A stretch of 64,000 nt of DNA, from positions 502,696 through 566,695 of the forward strand of contig FJOG01000007.1 of assembly GCA_900073065.1 (NCBI GenBank), read 5' to 3'. The notes beneath the pieces were generated by a model. The model had not been told where the DNA came from. It did no database searches and saw only the letters and a program-made list of their open reading frames with translations. A program made the position numbers and the translations under genes. This DNA comes from Phialocephala subalpina (taxonomy: Eukaryota > Ascomycota > Leotiomycetes > Helotiales > Mollisiaceae). Numbering within the stretch: position 1 is the stretch's first letter; each line of letters opens with the position of its first letter. Below are positions 11,599-22,888 of the stretch, in pieces.

Positions 11599-12459
11599 AA
11601 ACTCACATCTTGGAGTATATGAGGGTATGGGTTATAATGCACGTGCAATTAGACTAATGGCACATACGCTTTTCAAAGAAGATGATTTGCCCCCTGAAGG
11701 CCTGCAAGAGAGCCCCTGAGTTCGCGAACCCCACCAAAGTCCTGGACCCCGCCCTTCGCTATCCGAGGTAGCTATCGGCGCACGAGAACTATTTACATAT
11801 TTACATACAAACACTTAATTAATTCTCTTCACATACTCACTATCTGTCCAATGACTTTATAACCTGTTAGTTCCAGTATTATATCATCTCATAGAAATAA
11901 CTACGGTCCAAGCCGCTGTCGCGGGTGGAGTTGGTTTCGCCATCGTTTATGCGCTCAAGGAGTAAACCCAACATAAGTCCAATTTCCAACTTCTCAGTCA
12001 AAATACTTACTAACCAATCAAATAGGAAAGTCTAGAATTCGCAGCTGCGAGTAAAGTGGAAGTCGTCCAAATTGATCATTTCAACCTTGAGGCCTAATGC
12101 CCTGTAAACGAGCCAAGACAAAAACTCTTGCCTGCGATTCCTCTTTTTGACACCCCGCATCACAAAGCTTGCGCATTCTTTTTCGAAGAGGAGTCGAAGC
12201 AAGCAAGTTCAAGAGGCTGACTTCACTTTACTTCTGGCGTAAGCCTCTCTCGCAGTGAATAATACTTGACCTAAAAACACTGGCCCAAACAGCCAAGGAC
12301 ACCTGCGCCGTACCGCAGCCAAACGCTGTTGGGTTTGAGGATGTTGGTAAACGACTGCGCCTCTCTTCTCCACTCCAACTAGGTATATCTGGAATCCGCG
12401 ACCACCTAGATCATTTCTATCCGTTCCCAAGGACGGAATAACAAGCATACACAGAGAAA
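11599..12459. other. Intergenic region
   Basis: Downstream of the phytochrome. Around 11915-11962 a short plus-strand frame reads VAGGVGFAIVYALKE and ends in TAA. It looks like a membrane-type C-terminus, but I could not find a start or exon for it. Nothing else is recognisable. Confidence 0.35.
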
Positions 12460-12728
12460 ATGGAAGACTCCAAGCTCGACTCCAAAATCATTACTCCAGA
12501 TACACAGCCAGAATGTAGAACGGATCCACATCTCTCCGACCTGCAGACCAAAATCGTCCTCCTCGAAGCCGCACTCGAGGAAGCCGGTAATTTTTCAAAA
12601 AGAGTCGTACAATAAAAGAAATCGAGGAAGCTGACAGTCTCTCAAACACAGACTCAAAAATCAGACCTCCTGTTTGGCTCTCACTTTCCCCATCCCCATG
12701 CCTCCCCACATCGCCACCTCAAAAATGA
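12460..12728 (+). CDS. Possible small two-exon hypothetical protein
   Basis: An ATG at 12460 opens MEDSKLDSKIITPDTQ and a helical stretch (LSDLQTKIVLLEAALEEA). A GTAATT donor at 12587 and a CACAG acceptor at 12651 define a 65-bp intron. The second exon (12652-12728) ends in TGA after a Pro/Ser-rich tail. The total is 67 residues. The helical segment could be a short coiled coil. The family is not recognised. A 250-bp tandem duplication starts 17 bases after the stop, so the gene's 3' end may be misassembled. Confidence 0.35.
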
Positions 12729-12744
12729 CACCCTCCCAACGCTC

Positions 12745-13244
12745 ACATCAGAAATTTCCTTACTCAATGAGTAATTCCGACGGGAAGACCACATGCATCA
12801 TCACCATGACCTGAGCGACCGTAATTTTCTACTATTTCACCAAGTACACCGCGCTTGTATACGTGACACCAAGTCTCAAGGTCCGGTTTGGACTTCTTGA
12901 GCTACCGGTGGTCGTGATGAGGATAGGCGCGCCGCTTAATGTTTATTAGTTTGTTTACGCGTGTTTACGCGTGTGTGCTGAGATTTAAAGAGGGACATCA
13001 GAAATTTCCTTACTCAATGAGTAATTCCGACGGGAAGACCACATGCATCATCACCATGACCTGAGCGACCGTAATTTTCTACTATTTCACCAAGTACACC
13101 GCGCTTGTATACGTGACACCAAGTCTCAAGGTCCGGTTTGGACTTCTTGAGCTACCGGTGGTCGTGATGAGGATAGGCGCGCCGCTTAATGTTTATTAGT
13201 TTGTTTACGCGTGTTTACGCGTGTGTGCTGAGATTTAAAGAGGG
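12745..13244. repeat. Perfect 250-bp tandem duplication
   Basis: Bases 12745-12994 and 12995-13244 are identical over 250 bp with no spacer, starting ACATCAGAAATTTCC and ending ATTTAAAGAGGG. Each unit has two TTTACGCGTG motifs (ACGCGT boxes). A second, unrelated duplication of exactly 250 bp occurs at 49454-49953. This makes an assembly artefact (unmerged overlap of read or k-mer length) more likely than two biological events. Confidence 0.95.
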
Positions 13245-13720
13245 TTTGAGTTGGAGGTCCTGGAGTTTAGGGATCGCGAGGATTTTTTCTTCGTTCTCCG
13301 AGTGGAATCGATGGAGATGGGGGTACAGTACACGATATGTTGACGTCGTGAGGATCGTGTGGTTGAAGAACGAACGCAGATTCGTACTAGGGCTTCAAGC
13401 TTAGAAAGATATGGAAGATTTTTTTGCATTCCTATTCTTATTTAAATATATTTACATGAATTTGAAATTGGAACAACAAGAAGCAGAATGAACTAATTGG
13501 TGACAAAGGATCGTGGCCGACCTTCAACTCAAAATCCAAAACTAGAGCCAGCGCCTGAAAAAGAGAGAGTCCCACTTTTAGATCGCGCCGATCAACACCA
13601 TATCTTTCTCCGTATCTATTCAAACATGAACCTCGTAATGTACCCGTCTATTTTATGGTCCCGTGCTCATACCTCATGACTACTTTCCAGAACCAAGGCA
13701 TCAAGCACAACTAACACTTC
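13245..13720. other. Intergenic region
   Basis: Between the duplicated block and the 3' end of the MFS gene. Short open frames only; no supported gene. Confidence 0.4.
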
Positions 13721-15184
13721 TTAGCAACAAACCACCGGCTTCACTTGCACTCTCCCAACAGCTCTTATCCTCGCACCGTATTTCCACAATATCAATGGCG
13801 CTGGTATTGCCATGCCAATATAAATGAATCCCAACAAGCTATTGCCCCATCCATATCCGAATTTCTGATAAAGGGAAGGAGCAAAAATCGGAAACGCAAA
13901 ACCCAGAATATTCGTCCAAGACCGAGCAGCAGCATTCGCACTAGCAGCATGCTCCGCGAACTCATCAATCAAGTACGCATACATCGCGTTGGATCCCATC
14001 ATGACCCCGCCACTGAAGATCGCAGCCCCAATATCCGTCACTATCCAGGGGAGATGTTTTTCTGCTGACCACCCATACAAAAACAGACCAATTGGAGTCA
14101 AGATCGTGCCTGGTATCATAAGCGGGACTCGATATTCAGGTACCACCGCACCGCCAGCTTTGCGTTTCAAATGAGCCCAGACTCGATCGGTGATTGGTCC
14201 TCCAACCTGGGTGGCGATGGTGGAGCCAAGAGCGATGGCGATGTAGTTCAATCCTCTTGCCGTCTCAGACTGATGATATTTATCTGCGAAGATGTTTGCG
14301 AATGTTGCGAGAGCGAGACAGTAAATGCCGAAATTGTAAGCGAGGAGAACGGACATGAATTGGATGATTGGACGGCGGATCATGAGTTTGAGGGGTCGGG
14401 TGAAGGATACCAGAAGCTTTTTGCGGAGGGTGGGATTGCTGCGTTCGAATTTCGTTTCGTAGGGATGCCCTGTTGCTTTTCGGAGGGAGGATGCCTTGCG
14501 GGAGAGGAGGACCGGGGCGTAGGATTCGTGGACGAGGAATAGGGAGAGAAGGAGGATGGCGAGGTCGAAGAAGGAGACTGTCCAGAAGAGCCAGGGCCAG
14601 CCGATATTTTGGGTTATGCTTCCTCCGAGTGTTGGGCCAATGGCTGCGCCGAGAAAGGGTGCGAAGGTGACGATTGAGAGGGACATTCCGCGTTGACTTG
14701 GTCGCCAGAGATCTGCTGTTGTCGCTGCTGCGAGCTGGGAAGTTATGTCAGTATGGGTTTGCTTTGTTGAGGACACTGAACTTACTGCAATGCCGACACT
14801 TCCACCAAGACCAGATAGAAAACGGCCCATGATCAGAATACTCGAAGATTTGTTCAATGGGCACAGAGCGTTCCAGAAAATGAACCATGAATGACAAAAC
14901 AACCAAGCAGGTTTCCTACCATACATTTCTGAGAACGGTGCAATGACGAATGGGCCAAACACAAACGCGAGGAGGTATATTGACAGTGCCAATTGTGTTG
15001 CAGATGCTCCAAGAGCTAGATCCGTACTGATTTGAGGGAGTGCTGGAGCCATCATACTTGTTCCAATCGTCGACACCAGTCCACCAGCAGATATCAAGAC
15101 AGTCATGGCCATTCTCTTTCCGAACGGCCAATTGTAGGGATCTTTTGGATCAGCATCGCCATTCCAGGTAACCTCAAGTATCAT
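13721..15184 (-). CDS. MFS drug/polyamine-type transporter (DHA1, 12 TM)
   Basis: Proton antiporter of the DHA1 branch of the major facilitator superfamily (Tpo1/Flu1-like), in the plasma membrane and likely exporting small organic compounds. Exons 15184-14786 and 14734-13721 give 470 residues. The 51-bp intron (GTAAGT...CCCAG) is a multiple of three, so retention would add 17 residues. Family features are the N-terminal DPYNWPFGKR entry, motif A as SEMYGRKPAW after TM2, GRFLSGLGGS in TM4, the TM5 region APFLGAAIGPTLGG and a long central loop. Hydrophobic segments fit 12 spans. The ATG at 15184 gives only about 15 residues before the NWP motif, short for the family. A probable older N-terminus with a stop lies just upstream (separate entry). 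The transport core is complete, so it may still work. Substrate is not inferable. Confidence 0.87.
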   Translation of the reverse strand: MILEVTWNGDADPKDPYNWPFGKRMAMTVLISAGGLVSTIGTSMMAPALPQISTDLALGASATQLALSIYLLAFVFGPFVIAPFSEMYGRKPAWLFCHSWFIFWNALCPLNKSSSILIMGRFLSGLGGSVGIAVSSVSSTKQTHTDITSQLAAATTADLWRPSQRGMSLSIVTFAPFLGAAIGPTLGGSITQNIGWPWLFWTVSFFDLAILLLSLFLVHESYAPVLLSRKASSLRKATGHPYETKFERSNPTLRKKLLVSFTRPLKLMIRRPIIQFMSVLLAYNFGIYCLALATFANIFADKYHQSETARGLNYIAIALGSTIATQVGGPITDRVWAHLKRKAGGAVVPEYRVPLMIPGTILTPIGLFLYGWSAEKHLPWIVTDIGAAIFSGGVMMGSNAMYAYLIDEFAEHAASANAAARSWTNILGFAFPIFAPSLYQKFGYGWGNSLLGFIYIGMAIPAPLILWKYGARIRAVGRVQVKPVVCC

Positions 15185-15221
15185 CTTAGATTTTTGAAAT
15201 TGAAAACTGAGATGTTCTCAC

Positions 15222-15389
15222 CAAAGTACCATCCTCTCCGGCACAATGCTCCACGTCGGAGAACTTCTCGATATACTTATCGGTAACCTTTCCTAAATAC
15301 CGATTGAATTCAGCCCCGTTGGGGACATCCGTAGCATCAAGCAATTGTTCCAATCAAGCCCGTTCGGTATCGTTGAGTGACATGTTCAT
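15222..15389 (-). pseudogene. Former N-terminal exon of the MFS transporter, with in-frame TGA
   Basis: Upstream of the annotated start, the minus strand reads ATG (15389) MNMSLNDTERA, then TGA at 15356-15354. It continues in the same frame LEQLLDATDVPNGAEFN and on to EHCAGEDGTL, ending at a GTGAG donor (15221). Joining to 15184 would need a 37-bp intron (CTAAG acceptor), short for fungi but in frame. The text resembles the cytoplasmic N-terminal tail of DHA1 transporters. A single CGA-to-TGA change would explain the stop. Either the gene now starts at 15184 or the transporter is dead. Confidence 0.5.
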
Positions 15390-17739
15390 GTCGGTATCCA
15401 GCAGTGATTGTCGGCATTGTCAGCAAATGCGGGCCGTTCCTGGTAGTGATTGTCAAGCGAGCACGGGTTGTTCCTGTTGTGCGACGTTAGACATGCACGC
15501 TTTCCCAAGACAGGTCCGCAACGGATGCGAGGGGCATTATAATCTCAGGGGAAAACTAAGTTCAGCTGCAGCGATGGGTCAATTGAGTTATAAGCTTCTT
15601 TCTCAGATAACCTTACTGTCGATACAGCTCAAAGCTTGAACTCCGATATCCGAGAGCATGAAGATACTTCTGCCCCGACAGCGACATCGCGATAAATCTT
15701 ATCCCAATCATCAAAATCGTTCCTCGCAATTGACCATCTGCTCAAGGGTCGATATTCTTTTCTTGAACATCCAAGTTATTTCTTTGATGGTAAGATGCCC
15801 GTGCCGGGCGGTATGCCGGAGAATAACACGGACAAATAATTGCCAAGTCGTTCCCTTCATATCCCTGGAGCATCCAATGAAACATGATTCCAAAAACTGA
15901 TGATTAAGCGGATGACAACAGAACATGCAGAATCCGTTTCAAGAGAAGCTGTCCAGTCGCTGCCTGTCAAACTCTTGACAAGCAACGAGGCCCAAGAGCA
16001 GAGTGAGATGATCCACTCAGAGAACTCCATCTCAGTTTGAATCAAGCTTCCATCGAAACATGAAACCAGATTGCATGTTGTGGGATAGATCATAAATATG
16101 ACATGCGTGAAGAGTGCTTTGATGGTGCCACGTACTTTATGAGAGATGGGAGAGACCGAGTTGAGGGATTAGCGAGAAGTTAATCACGAACCATTGACCC
16201 CACCAAGCACGTGACAAGAGTCCAGCCACATCTTCGCCCCCCGAAGGCCTTCCCTAGTCTTCTCTTCCCCTAACCTCGTCACGTTTGTGGCGTAGAAATG
16301 ACCGGCTTGGCTTCGGAGGACTTTAACATATTAGGGGAGCTAACTCGTAACGTTAACCTCGTAACTTTTTCTCGGTAGATTCCATCAACACCATCAACAC
16401 CCATCATCCTACCGTCAAAGATCACGACCTGCCATCTTCAGCAACAATACGGAGCACTACTGTCCCGCCGATGGACGCCTGCCACGGGTCGCACGGGTCG
16501 TAATCTGGACAGCTACAGTTAGACTGCTGTCAACTGGACTTATCGTCTCCATCTCGAACGCCAAACGCCACGATCGGGAAAGTTCCACAGGAACCGCTGT
16601 TCCTGAGATCCGGAATCGTGTATCTACAAGCCGTGACCAGATCACGGCTCAAGCGCACGCCACGATGTCTTTGTCATCGTTATCTTAGATTCCTGCGATA
16701 GTTTCTTGTATCCTGAGGACTGAGCCTGACGACAGTGCGGGCAGGTTGGGTTTAGATCTCGAGTCCTCACGGATGGGAAAGGCTCAATGGAGTAAGTTTA
16801 CCCTTCAAGATGGCCTTCCTAGCAGATATTAAGCATGTTATCAACGAAAGCCTCGCAAAGAAGTTCTCTTGCGGGTTAGAGAGAGAGATCGGCTTTCCTT
16901 GGGGGTCCACCAGGTCTCATGCTTTTCTCCAAACATCGCCGCGTGGGATTTGGACCGACGAGGAAACAAAGCCAGCACTCGAAACCGGGAAGCTCCCTCT
17001 CCTAAGCTCTGTTCACTCTACAACATCACGACATTTCTCCGCTGGCTGCCTCTCCTTTCCATATTTCCTGTCGTCCATATGAATGATTCTAGAGAAAGAT
17101 TCGATCATATTGAGCTGAGGGATTAATTGCAGCTCGAGAAGCAAAGTTTCTCCACAGGATACCGAAGCTGGACTTTTCTCGAAAGCCTCAAAATTTCGAC
17201 GGGTCGGGGCGAACCAATCCCACGCAGACCTTCGCGGGACATCTATCGATCACTCCCCGTAGCATGGGCTCACCCTGTCTCAGGGGTCCTGAGAATCTGA
17301 AAACAAGTGTTTTAGCGTGTCCAGCCTGTAACTTATAGGCCGGATAGCCCTATATCTTCTGCACAACACCGCTTCAGGCTGTTGCACGGGCGTCCCTCGA
17401 CGCCATGAGACGCCATAAACTCTAAATCTGCAGCGGTTGTCCCCTCTGCCCCACGCCACGTCTCGCCGCGTCTTCCTCTGAGTCCCCGGAAGGTCAAGCC
17501 AATAGTTGCACAACATGGACGCTTTGGCAGTCAGAGTTCCACGAGGTTTCTAAACCTTCCACCGGGTTTCGCAGCCCAATTGGCGAACTATCTCCATGCT
17601 AATTTTTAGATATCAATAAAATTATTCATCGCAGTCCATTTCCTGTCTGTGCTTTGGGACCCTCGAGTCAGGGCACAAGACAGCACAAATATATACTACT
17701 ACCCACTGGGACGATTTTGTTAGAAATCGTACGATAATT
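15390..17739. other. 2.3-kb intergenic region
   Basis: Short open frames on both strands (for example 15857-16093 minus, 16810-17082 plus) lack recognisable motifs or consistent splice structure. A TATA-like AAATATATAC occurs about 50 bp before the next gene's ATG. I see no RNA gene or mobile element here. Confidence 0.4.
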
Positions 17740-19272
17740 ATGGCTGTGGTGAATCTTTATCGACGCGATGACCTGCAACATGTCCATGCTGACGTCCCCA
17801 GAGCGGGCCTTGTTGTCTCCACGATTTTATCTATGGTCACATTTGCTGTTCTGGCAGTTTGTTTAAGTAGGTTTGGCCAAACCATATTTGCAGAGTTTGA
17901 AGTTCTGACGATGTCATTCAGCGAGAAGAATACAATTGGTGAAGAACTGGCGCAAGATACCTCTAACAAGATGGGGCATGTTGTCCGAATTGAACTCGGA
18001 ATAACTCATTGACGAAGGACACAGTCATTATTGGAATCTACTCGGACTCGATGGTCTTCATCTTCGCGACAGCAATCTTGGAGCATGGATTTGGTCTCAA
18101 TTCTAGCCAAGGAATATGTTCATCAGCCATCTGGCTGTGTCTGATTTGCTACATGTCCACAAAAGTTTTAATTTACTATTTCCTTGTTGAAAAAGCGGTA
18201 AGCGTTTCTCAAGTTGGCGTCCTTCAAAGAGATATTCTAACTCCGAATGCAGTACATAATTCGCCGAGTTCAAACACCTCGCCTCAAGTCCAAGCTCTAC
18301 TGCTTCAACTGCTTCGGCATGCTCTGTACGCCTCTTTTCCCCACGTTTTCTGACATCCGCTAACAGTCGCCCAGTACCGTACTGCGTTGTCGTGGTACTC
18401 AATTTCGTCTATCGACTCGCATACTTCAAACCTGATGGCACATGCATGATTGGCATGGAAGAGCGCGCAATGTAAGCAATCCCTCCTCCGACCCATCTCC
18501 TTTTCTTTCCCTCTCCTCACTCTCCGCACACCCTGGAAACAAAGACAGGTCACTAACAACCCCTCCCAGGATGCCCCTAATAATCTTCGACGCCATAGTA
18601 AACCTCTACCTAACCCTCCTCTTCGTCCTTCCCCTCCGAACCCTCTACTCCTACAAAAAAAGCCCGAACTCTCTCCTCCGCACCGTCGCCCTCCGATCAT
18701 TCATCGGCTCCCTCGCAACCCTCACCTCCTCCGTCGTAAACCTCACCGTTCTCATGGTCCTAAAAGGAGAAGCTGCTTGGATCTGCCTCATGTGCTGTAA
18801 CGCCGATATCTTGTTCTCAGTCTTGGTTCTACATTGGGTTACAAGCAAAGATTCCAACGGCCAGAACTCGATTAATCATTCACTCAACCTGCAACCAATT
18901 GGAACCCAAGGGCAGATTGGGGATTCGATACCCGATCCCCTCTCACCGAATTCCCTTGTCAATAAACTCGAAACTTTCGGCATGTATGGGAGCCCGAAAG
19001 ATGGCACAACGACGCATATTTCTGCCCAGAATAATAAGAAAGAGGTTGATGTTGATGATGGACTTTATCGTTTGGATTCGGGATCCCGGTCGAGGAAACA
19101 TGGGAGGGGCATGGGGAGGAGTGATGGGAAGGTGGAGGGGATGCATGTTAATGTTGCGGAGGCTGTGGAGGTGGAATCTGGGCCAAGCAGTGGGAGTGAT
19201 GGTGGGGAGGATATTGCGGATGCGAGGACGGGGAGGAGTACGGATGAGCTTGTTGATCATGAGAGGGTTTGA
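17740..19272 (+). CDS. Multi-spanning membrane protein, conserved fungal family of unknown function
   Basis: Five exons (17740-17938, 18025-18197, 18253-18325, 18375-18471, 18570-19272) give 414 residues in phase throughout. Hydrophobic segments include GLVVSTILSMVTFAVLAVCL, SDSMVFIFATAIL, AIWLCLICYMSTKVLIYYF, MLLPYCVVVVLNFVYRLAY, LIIFDAIVNLYLTLLFVLP and ICLMCCNADILFSVLVLHW. This suggests six or seven spans arranged like a GPCR-type protein, with a long hydrophilic C-terminal tail rich in Gly, Asp and Ser. The blocks LKSKLYCFNCFGM, TLTSSVVNLTVLMVLKG and FSVLVLHWVTSKD match a widespread uncharacterised Pezizomycotina membrane family, from memory. The first intron is the least certain. Function is unknown; a receptor role would be a guess. 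Confidence 0.75.
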
Positions 19273-20239
19273 TTCAGGATAGGATTTGAGGTGTTCGAAG
19301 TTTGGAATAGGTTAGCTTAAGGACAGGCTTAATGACTTGGAGGTAATTTGATTTCGGCGCTGGTATACCTGGGGGTATGGGATTTGCGGTCTTCTGTTAG
19401 TTCACACAATCGTTTTCTGGTCTAACGGGACAGATAAACGATACAATTTAATATATTTTGAGCGAGTAGGTTTCTTGAGGGTTGCCAGGTGACTCCTCTT
19501 TTGGAGAATCTGGGACATCATTTGTCTTCTCGTGGTCATGCCTGCCATTTTGAATGCTCTTTCCCTCTTGGAATTCAACTAGTGCCAATATCCCACCTCC
19601 GCCTACTCAATGCCTTCCTCGCCAAACTCCCTTCCTCATCGACCTCATACGTATTCACTCAACGTTCTCAATCTCCCGTTCCTGCCTGGACTTTGTGAAT
19701 ACCCACATTTACTTGGGTAATGAGACGGTCTATCAAAGAAAAGCCTTCTCACTTTCGTTTCACAAGCTTTCAACCTCCTTACTGAACCTCCATCAAAGGA
19801 GGCTCTACAAAACCCGCGCCAACGCGTTGTCTTATCTCTCAAGGAACCACGATCTTTGCGCACAAGAAGCACCGATCATACGCCAAAAATCTCACCTCGT
19901 CTTCTCCTTTCCTTTTCTACATCCCAAGGAAGCCATCTCTGGATCACCGCAGGCGGATAAAACAAACAATAATCATGTATCAACGCTGACTCGACCTCTT
20001 TTTTCTTCTAAACTTCTCCCGAAGCGCACCTTCACAATAATGCCGACCAATATCTTGCGGTCTCCTACAGACTGAACACATGAGCATCGACTACGCTCTT
20101 CAACTTCCCCTTATCGCCTTCTTCAATTTCTTTGTCGAATCACCCACCACCCTGCGAACAACTACCCAGCAAGCCACATCAAAACCGTTACCGTTGTTGC
20201 AACGACGAGCGAGCAACAGCACATCGACAACGCCCTCAG
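19273..20239. other. Upstream flank of the 2EXR cluster
   Basis: A 173-codon frame (19554-20075) begins at a plausible ATG but is Ser/Leu/His-rich with no family features. Equivalent upstream flanks of other cluster members also carry open, low-information frames, so it is probably leader DNA and not a gene. Confidence 0.35.
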
Positions 20240-20879
20240 CATACCTCCGACGATGACCGATGGATTAGCAGAAACCACCAACCTAGCGATGCCGCCTTGC
20301 GAATTAATCAAGAAAGTAGAGCTAAGACGCTCCGCCGATACATCGTGTCCTACCAAGGAGATGCCGCAGGAATCCGAGGCGGAGAAGATTCTTACGAGCG
20401 ATCGTTCTGCTTTGACCCGGTACGAGAGATCTTATTGCTCGATTACAACTGCTGCCATTATGAGCCTCGGATGAATGCGTGGTTAGATTACTTAGATAGG
20501 AAAGTGTTAGTTGAGTACGTGGCTTATACGCAACCTGTTTCGGTGTCCTCCCGGGGGTACCCCTCCTCTGTGTATATATAGCCCTTCTGTAGCCCTTTTC
20601 ACCACCAATGCAGTTTTTACCAAGCAACTGACAGGGAGCTTCCAGGCGGAATTAAATCGATACATTTGCTTGAGATTCGAAGGATTCGTCTCGAATTTTA
20701 GTCAATCAGACCCACGACCGACTTCTCGAAGCTTTGGTCTGACAAACACAGTGAGAGGACGGTTTGAATGGTTTGATAATTTGGAAAAGCTAATAGTTAG
20801 AATATGCCCTTGTGGTCATGCCTATCACCCTTCCGATTTGGTAAGATATAGAAGATATAAGCAATGTGTTAGGGACTAG
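20240..20879 (+). pseudogene. 2EXR-family gene copy A, degraded
   Basis: Only the region after the 2EXR motif is recognisable: LRINQESRAKTLRRYIVSYQ, then YERSFCFDPVREILLLD and NAWLDYLDRK. After about 110 bp of unrelated sequence, RYICLRFEGF and GRFEWFDNLEKLIVRI follow in another frame, ending in TAG at 20877. These blocks line up in order with copy C (NHESRAETLRHYTILF, FDLSRDSLWLE, GLEWFHGLDKLIL). The N-terminal 2EXR helix (LPIELRLxIWR) is not found upstream. The 110-bp interruption starts at GTG and ends at TGCAG, so it could be an intron or an insertion. Probably non-functional. Confidence 0.6.
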
Positions 20880-22018
20880 TATAAGGACTATTAAGCACGA
20901 GTACCGGAGTTCCAGATTCCTTAAGTTCGATTTGAACGCTCGAGAGATGGATATTGAAATTTCAATGCCTTAAAGTAGTAGCCAACGGCACGAACTTCAG
21001 GAGACGTATGGCTGGACACCTCATGGAAGTTTGATATAAAACACCGAGTATGAACAGCGGTTTTGGAGGAAAGTCGGTATCTGTTCTGACAGGTGAGCCT
21101 CTCACTGGAAGTGTCAAGGGCATATTATACACCCATTATTAGCAAGATTTTTATAAGATGCTACGAGGTCTGGACATCATTCTGTGGGTCAAAGATCGTA
21201 TAGTTAAGTCTAAAGAGCTAGCTAGGGAGGAGAGTGAGGATATAAGAGTCTGCGAGATTACCCCTGAACTATACTCCATATGGAATGAGAGTTTGACCCA
21301 CTACACGTGACCAGCAACTGACAATTTTGGAGAGGGCGTGAGGGAGTGGACGTGACGGTCGATTTGAGGCGTGTTGCATGGTTCGGCCTTGGTAAAGGCT
21401 TACGGAAGAATGCTCTGGTAGGCACTAGTTGACTCCATCCTCGCTTCAGCGTATGCACACTAATGAAGAAGTGTTTCTGACCCCCTCAGATTATGTGCCA
21501 CGTGACTTATACTTAAACTTGGAGGTTTGACTTCATACGTATTCACTCCGTCGTTGTTTCTGTTACCTAGGTATGATTTAGTACAGAAGCTACCTACGGG
21601 TGTGCCTTGCCTAATTTGGTGCCGGCCTGCTACCTTCGCCGTTTCCTGTTTCGATTCGGCTGTAAAACTAGTCCTTCGACACTTCTCGAACTCTTGTTCA
21701 ACCTCGCAAATCAGAAACTTGGCTGCATCAAACACAACCACAGGAACACCGTCGCACATACGAAAAGTCTTCATCATCCATACCCTTCTGTCACTTTAAT
21801 CGAGTTTTATACGCACAAACGCACCGCCATGCGCGACGGAACGGAACGAGAGCCAGAACCAACACAGTACCACCTTTTCAAAGACATCTAATATCCTTTT
21901 CGAACTTAACCCTTTATCGAAAGTGCCTGAGTCTACACTCGTGTTCATCACCTCAAAGACTTGCAAATCTTGGGCCTCGGGCTTGTACAGGGTACAAATC
22001 TCCCTCAATCCAGGGACA
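20880..22018. other. Intergenic region between 2EXR copies A and B
   Basis: No supported gene. Short frames such as 21527-21799 (+) have no recognisable features. Confidence 0.35.
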
Positions 22019-22888
22019 ATGGACACACCTCTGGAGCCCCTTACAGCGACGAACAACGAATATCTTAAAGAATAAAACGCCTTGGAAATACTCATTGAAG
22101 AGCTTCCTGATGCTAGGCAGGAACTATATATCCATTATGCAAACGAAGAATGAAACTATCTAGTCATACTCCTTGAAGCTCTTCCTGATTTTGGTCAGCA
22201 GTTATATCTTCATCATGCAGAGGACATAGACACGTTTGAACTATTCACTCTATTAACAGTTGAGATTCGTCTTCAAATCTGGCGTTTCGCGTTCCCAAGG
22301 CCTCGACATGTGAGCCTCGACACAGGCTACGATACATTCCCCGATGAGTTCATTCGATGGCACAATTCGTTGGGGCCTCCTTTACCTATGACTCTACGAA
22401 TCAATAGAGAAAGTCGCCAGGAGATTTTGCGCCGTTACACTGTCTTCTATCAAAGAGATTTCCTACGTTATAGACCAATACAGTACAACCACTCCGCCGA
22501 GCGGCCGTTCTGCTTCGATCCTATTGAAGACTCCCTGCGACTTCGATATTGCTGGAATCGAGCGGGATGTATGAACTTATGGCGGAGATATCTCTAAAGA
22601 ATGCTACTAGAGGGATCTAAGTCCGTTCGTGCTTTACAGATTGTGAATTTCTGTCCCGGGGGTGAATTTGAACCCACCTTCGATCAATTTCACACATAGT
22701 CATTTCACATATAGCGCGAAGAGTCGAATCAGAGAAGGGGTCTTGAGTGGTTTGATAACTTGCAAAAGCTTTAAGTGAGTTTATACAGTTGTACGCCTTA
22801 CGATGACGGTAAGCTCAAGTCATTCGGACAAGTAATCAAGGATTGGGGTATCGAATATCAAAAAACAGAGCTTGGGTGCCGTATCTAG
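22019..22888 (+). pseudogene. 2EXR-family gene copy B, stops but frame kept
   Basis: From ATG 22019 one frame can be followed for 870 bp. The 2EXR helix reads TVEIRLQIWRFAFPRPRHV, followed by LRINRESRQEILRRYTVFY, ERPFCFDPIEDSLRL, GLEWFDNLQKL and GQVIKDWGIEYQ. The frame carries stops at 22073 (TAA), 22151 (TGA), 22595 (TAA), 22697 (TAG), 22712 (TAG) and more near 22772, ending at TAG 22886. I see no clear indel. The leader module before 2EXR (ELPDxxQxLY) occurs twice in a row (EELPDARQELYIHYA, EALPDFGQQLYLHHA). 2EXR proteins are F-box-like fungal proteins of unknown biochemical role. This copy cannot make a full protein. Nonsense-only decay is what point mutation such as RIP would leave. Confidence 0.8.

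Noticed and set aside
20513..20622. An intron in 2EXR copy A
   Set aside because: Ends resemble splice sites (GTG...TGCAG), but no other copy has an intron here and the copy is decayed, so an insertion is as likely.
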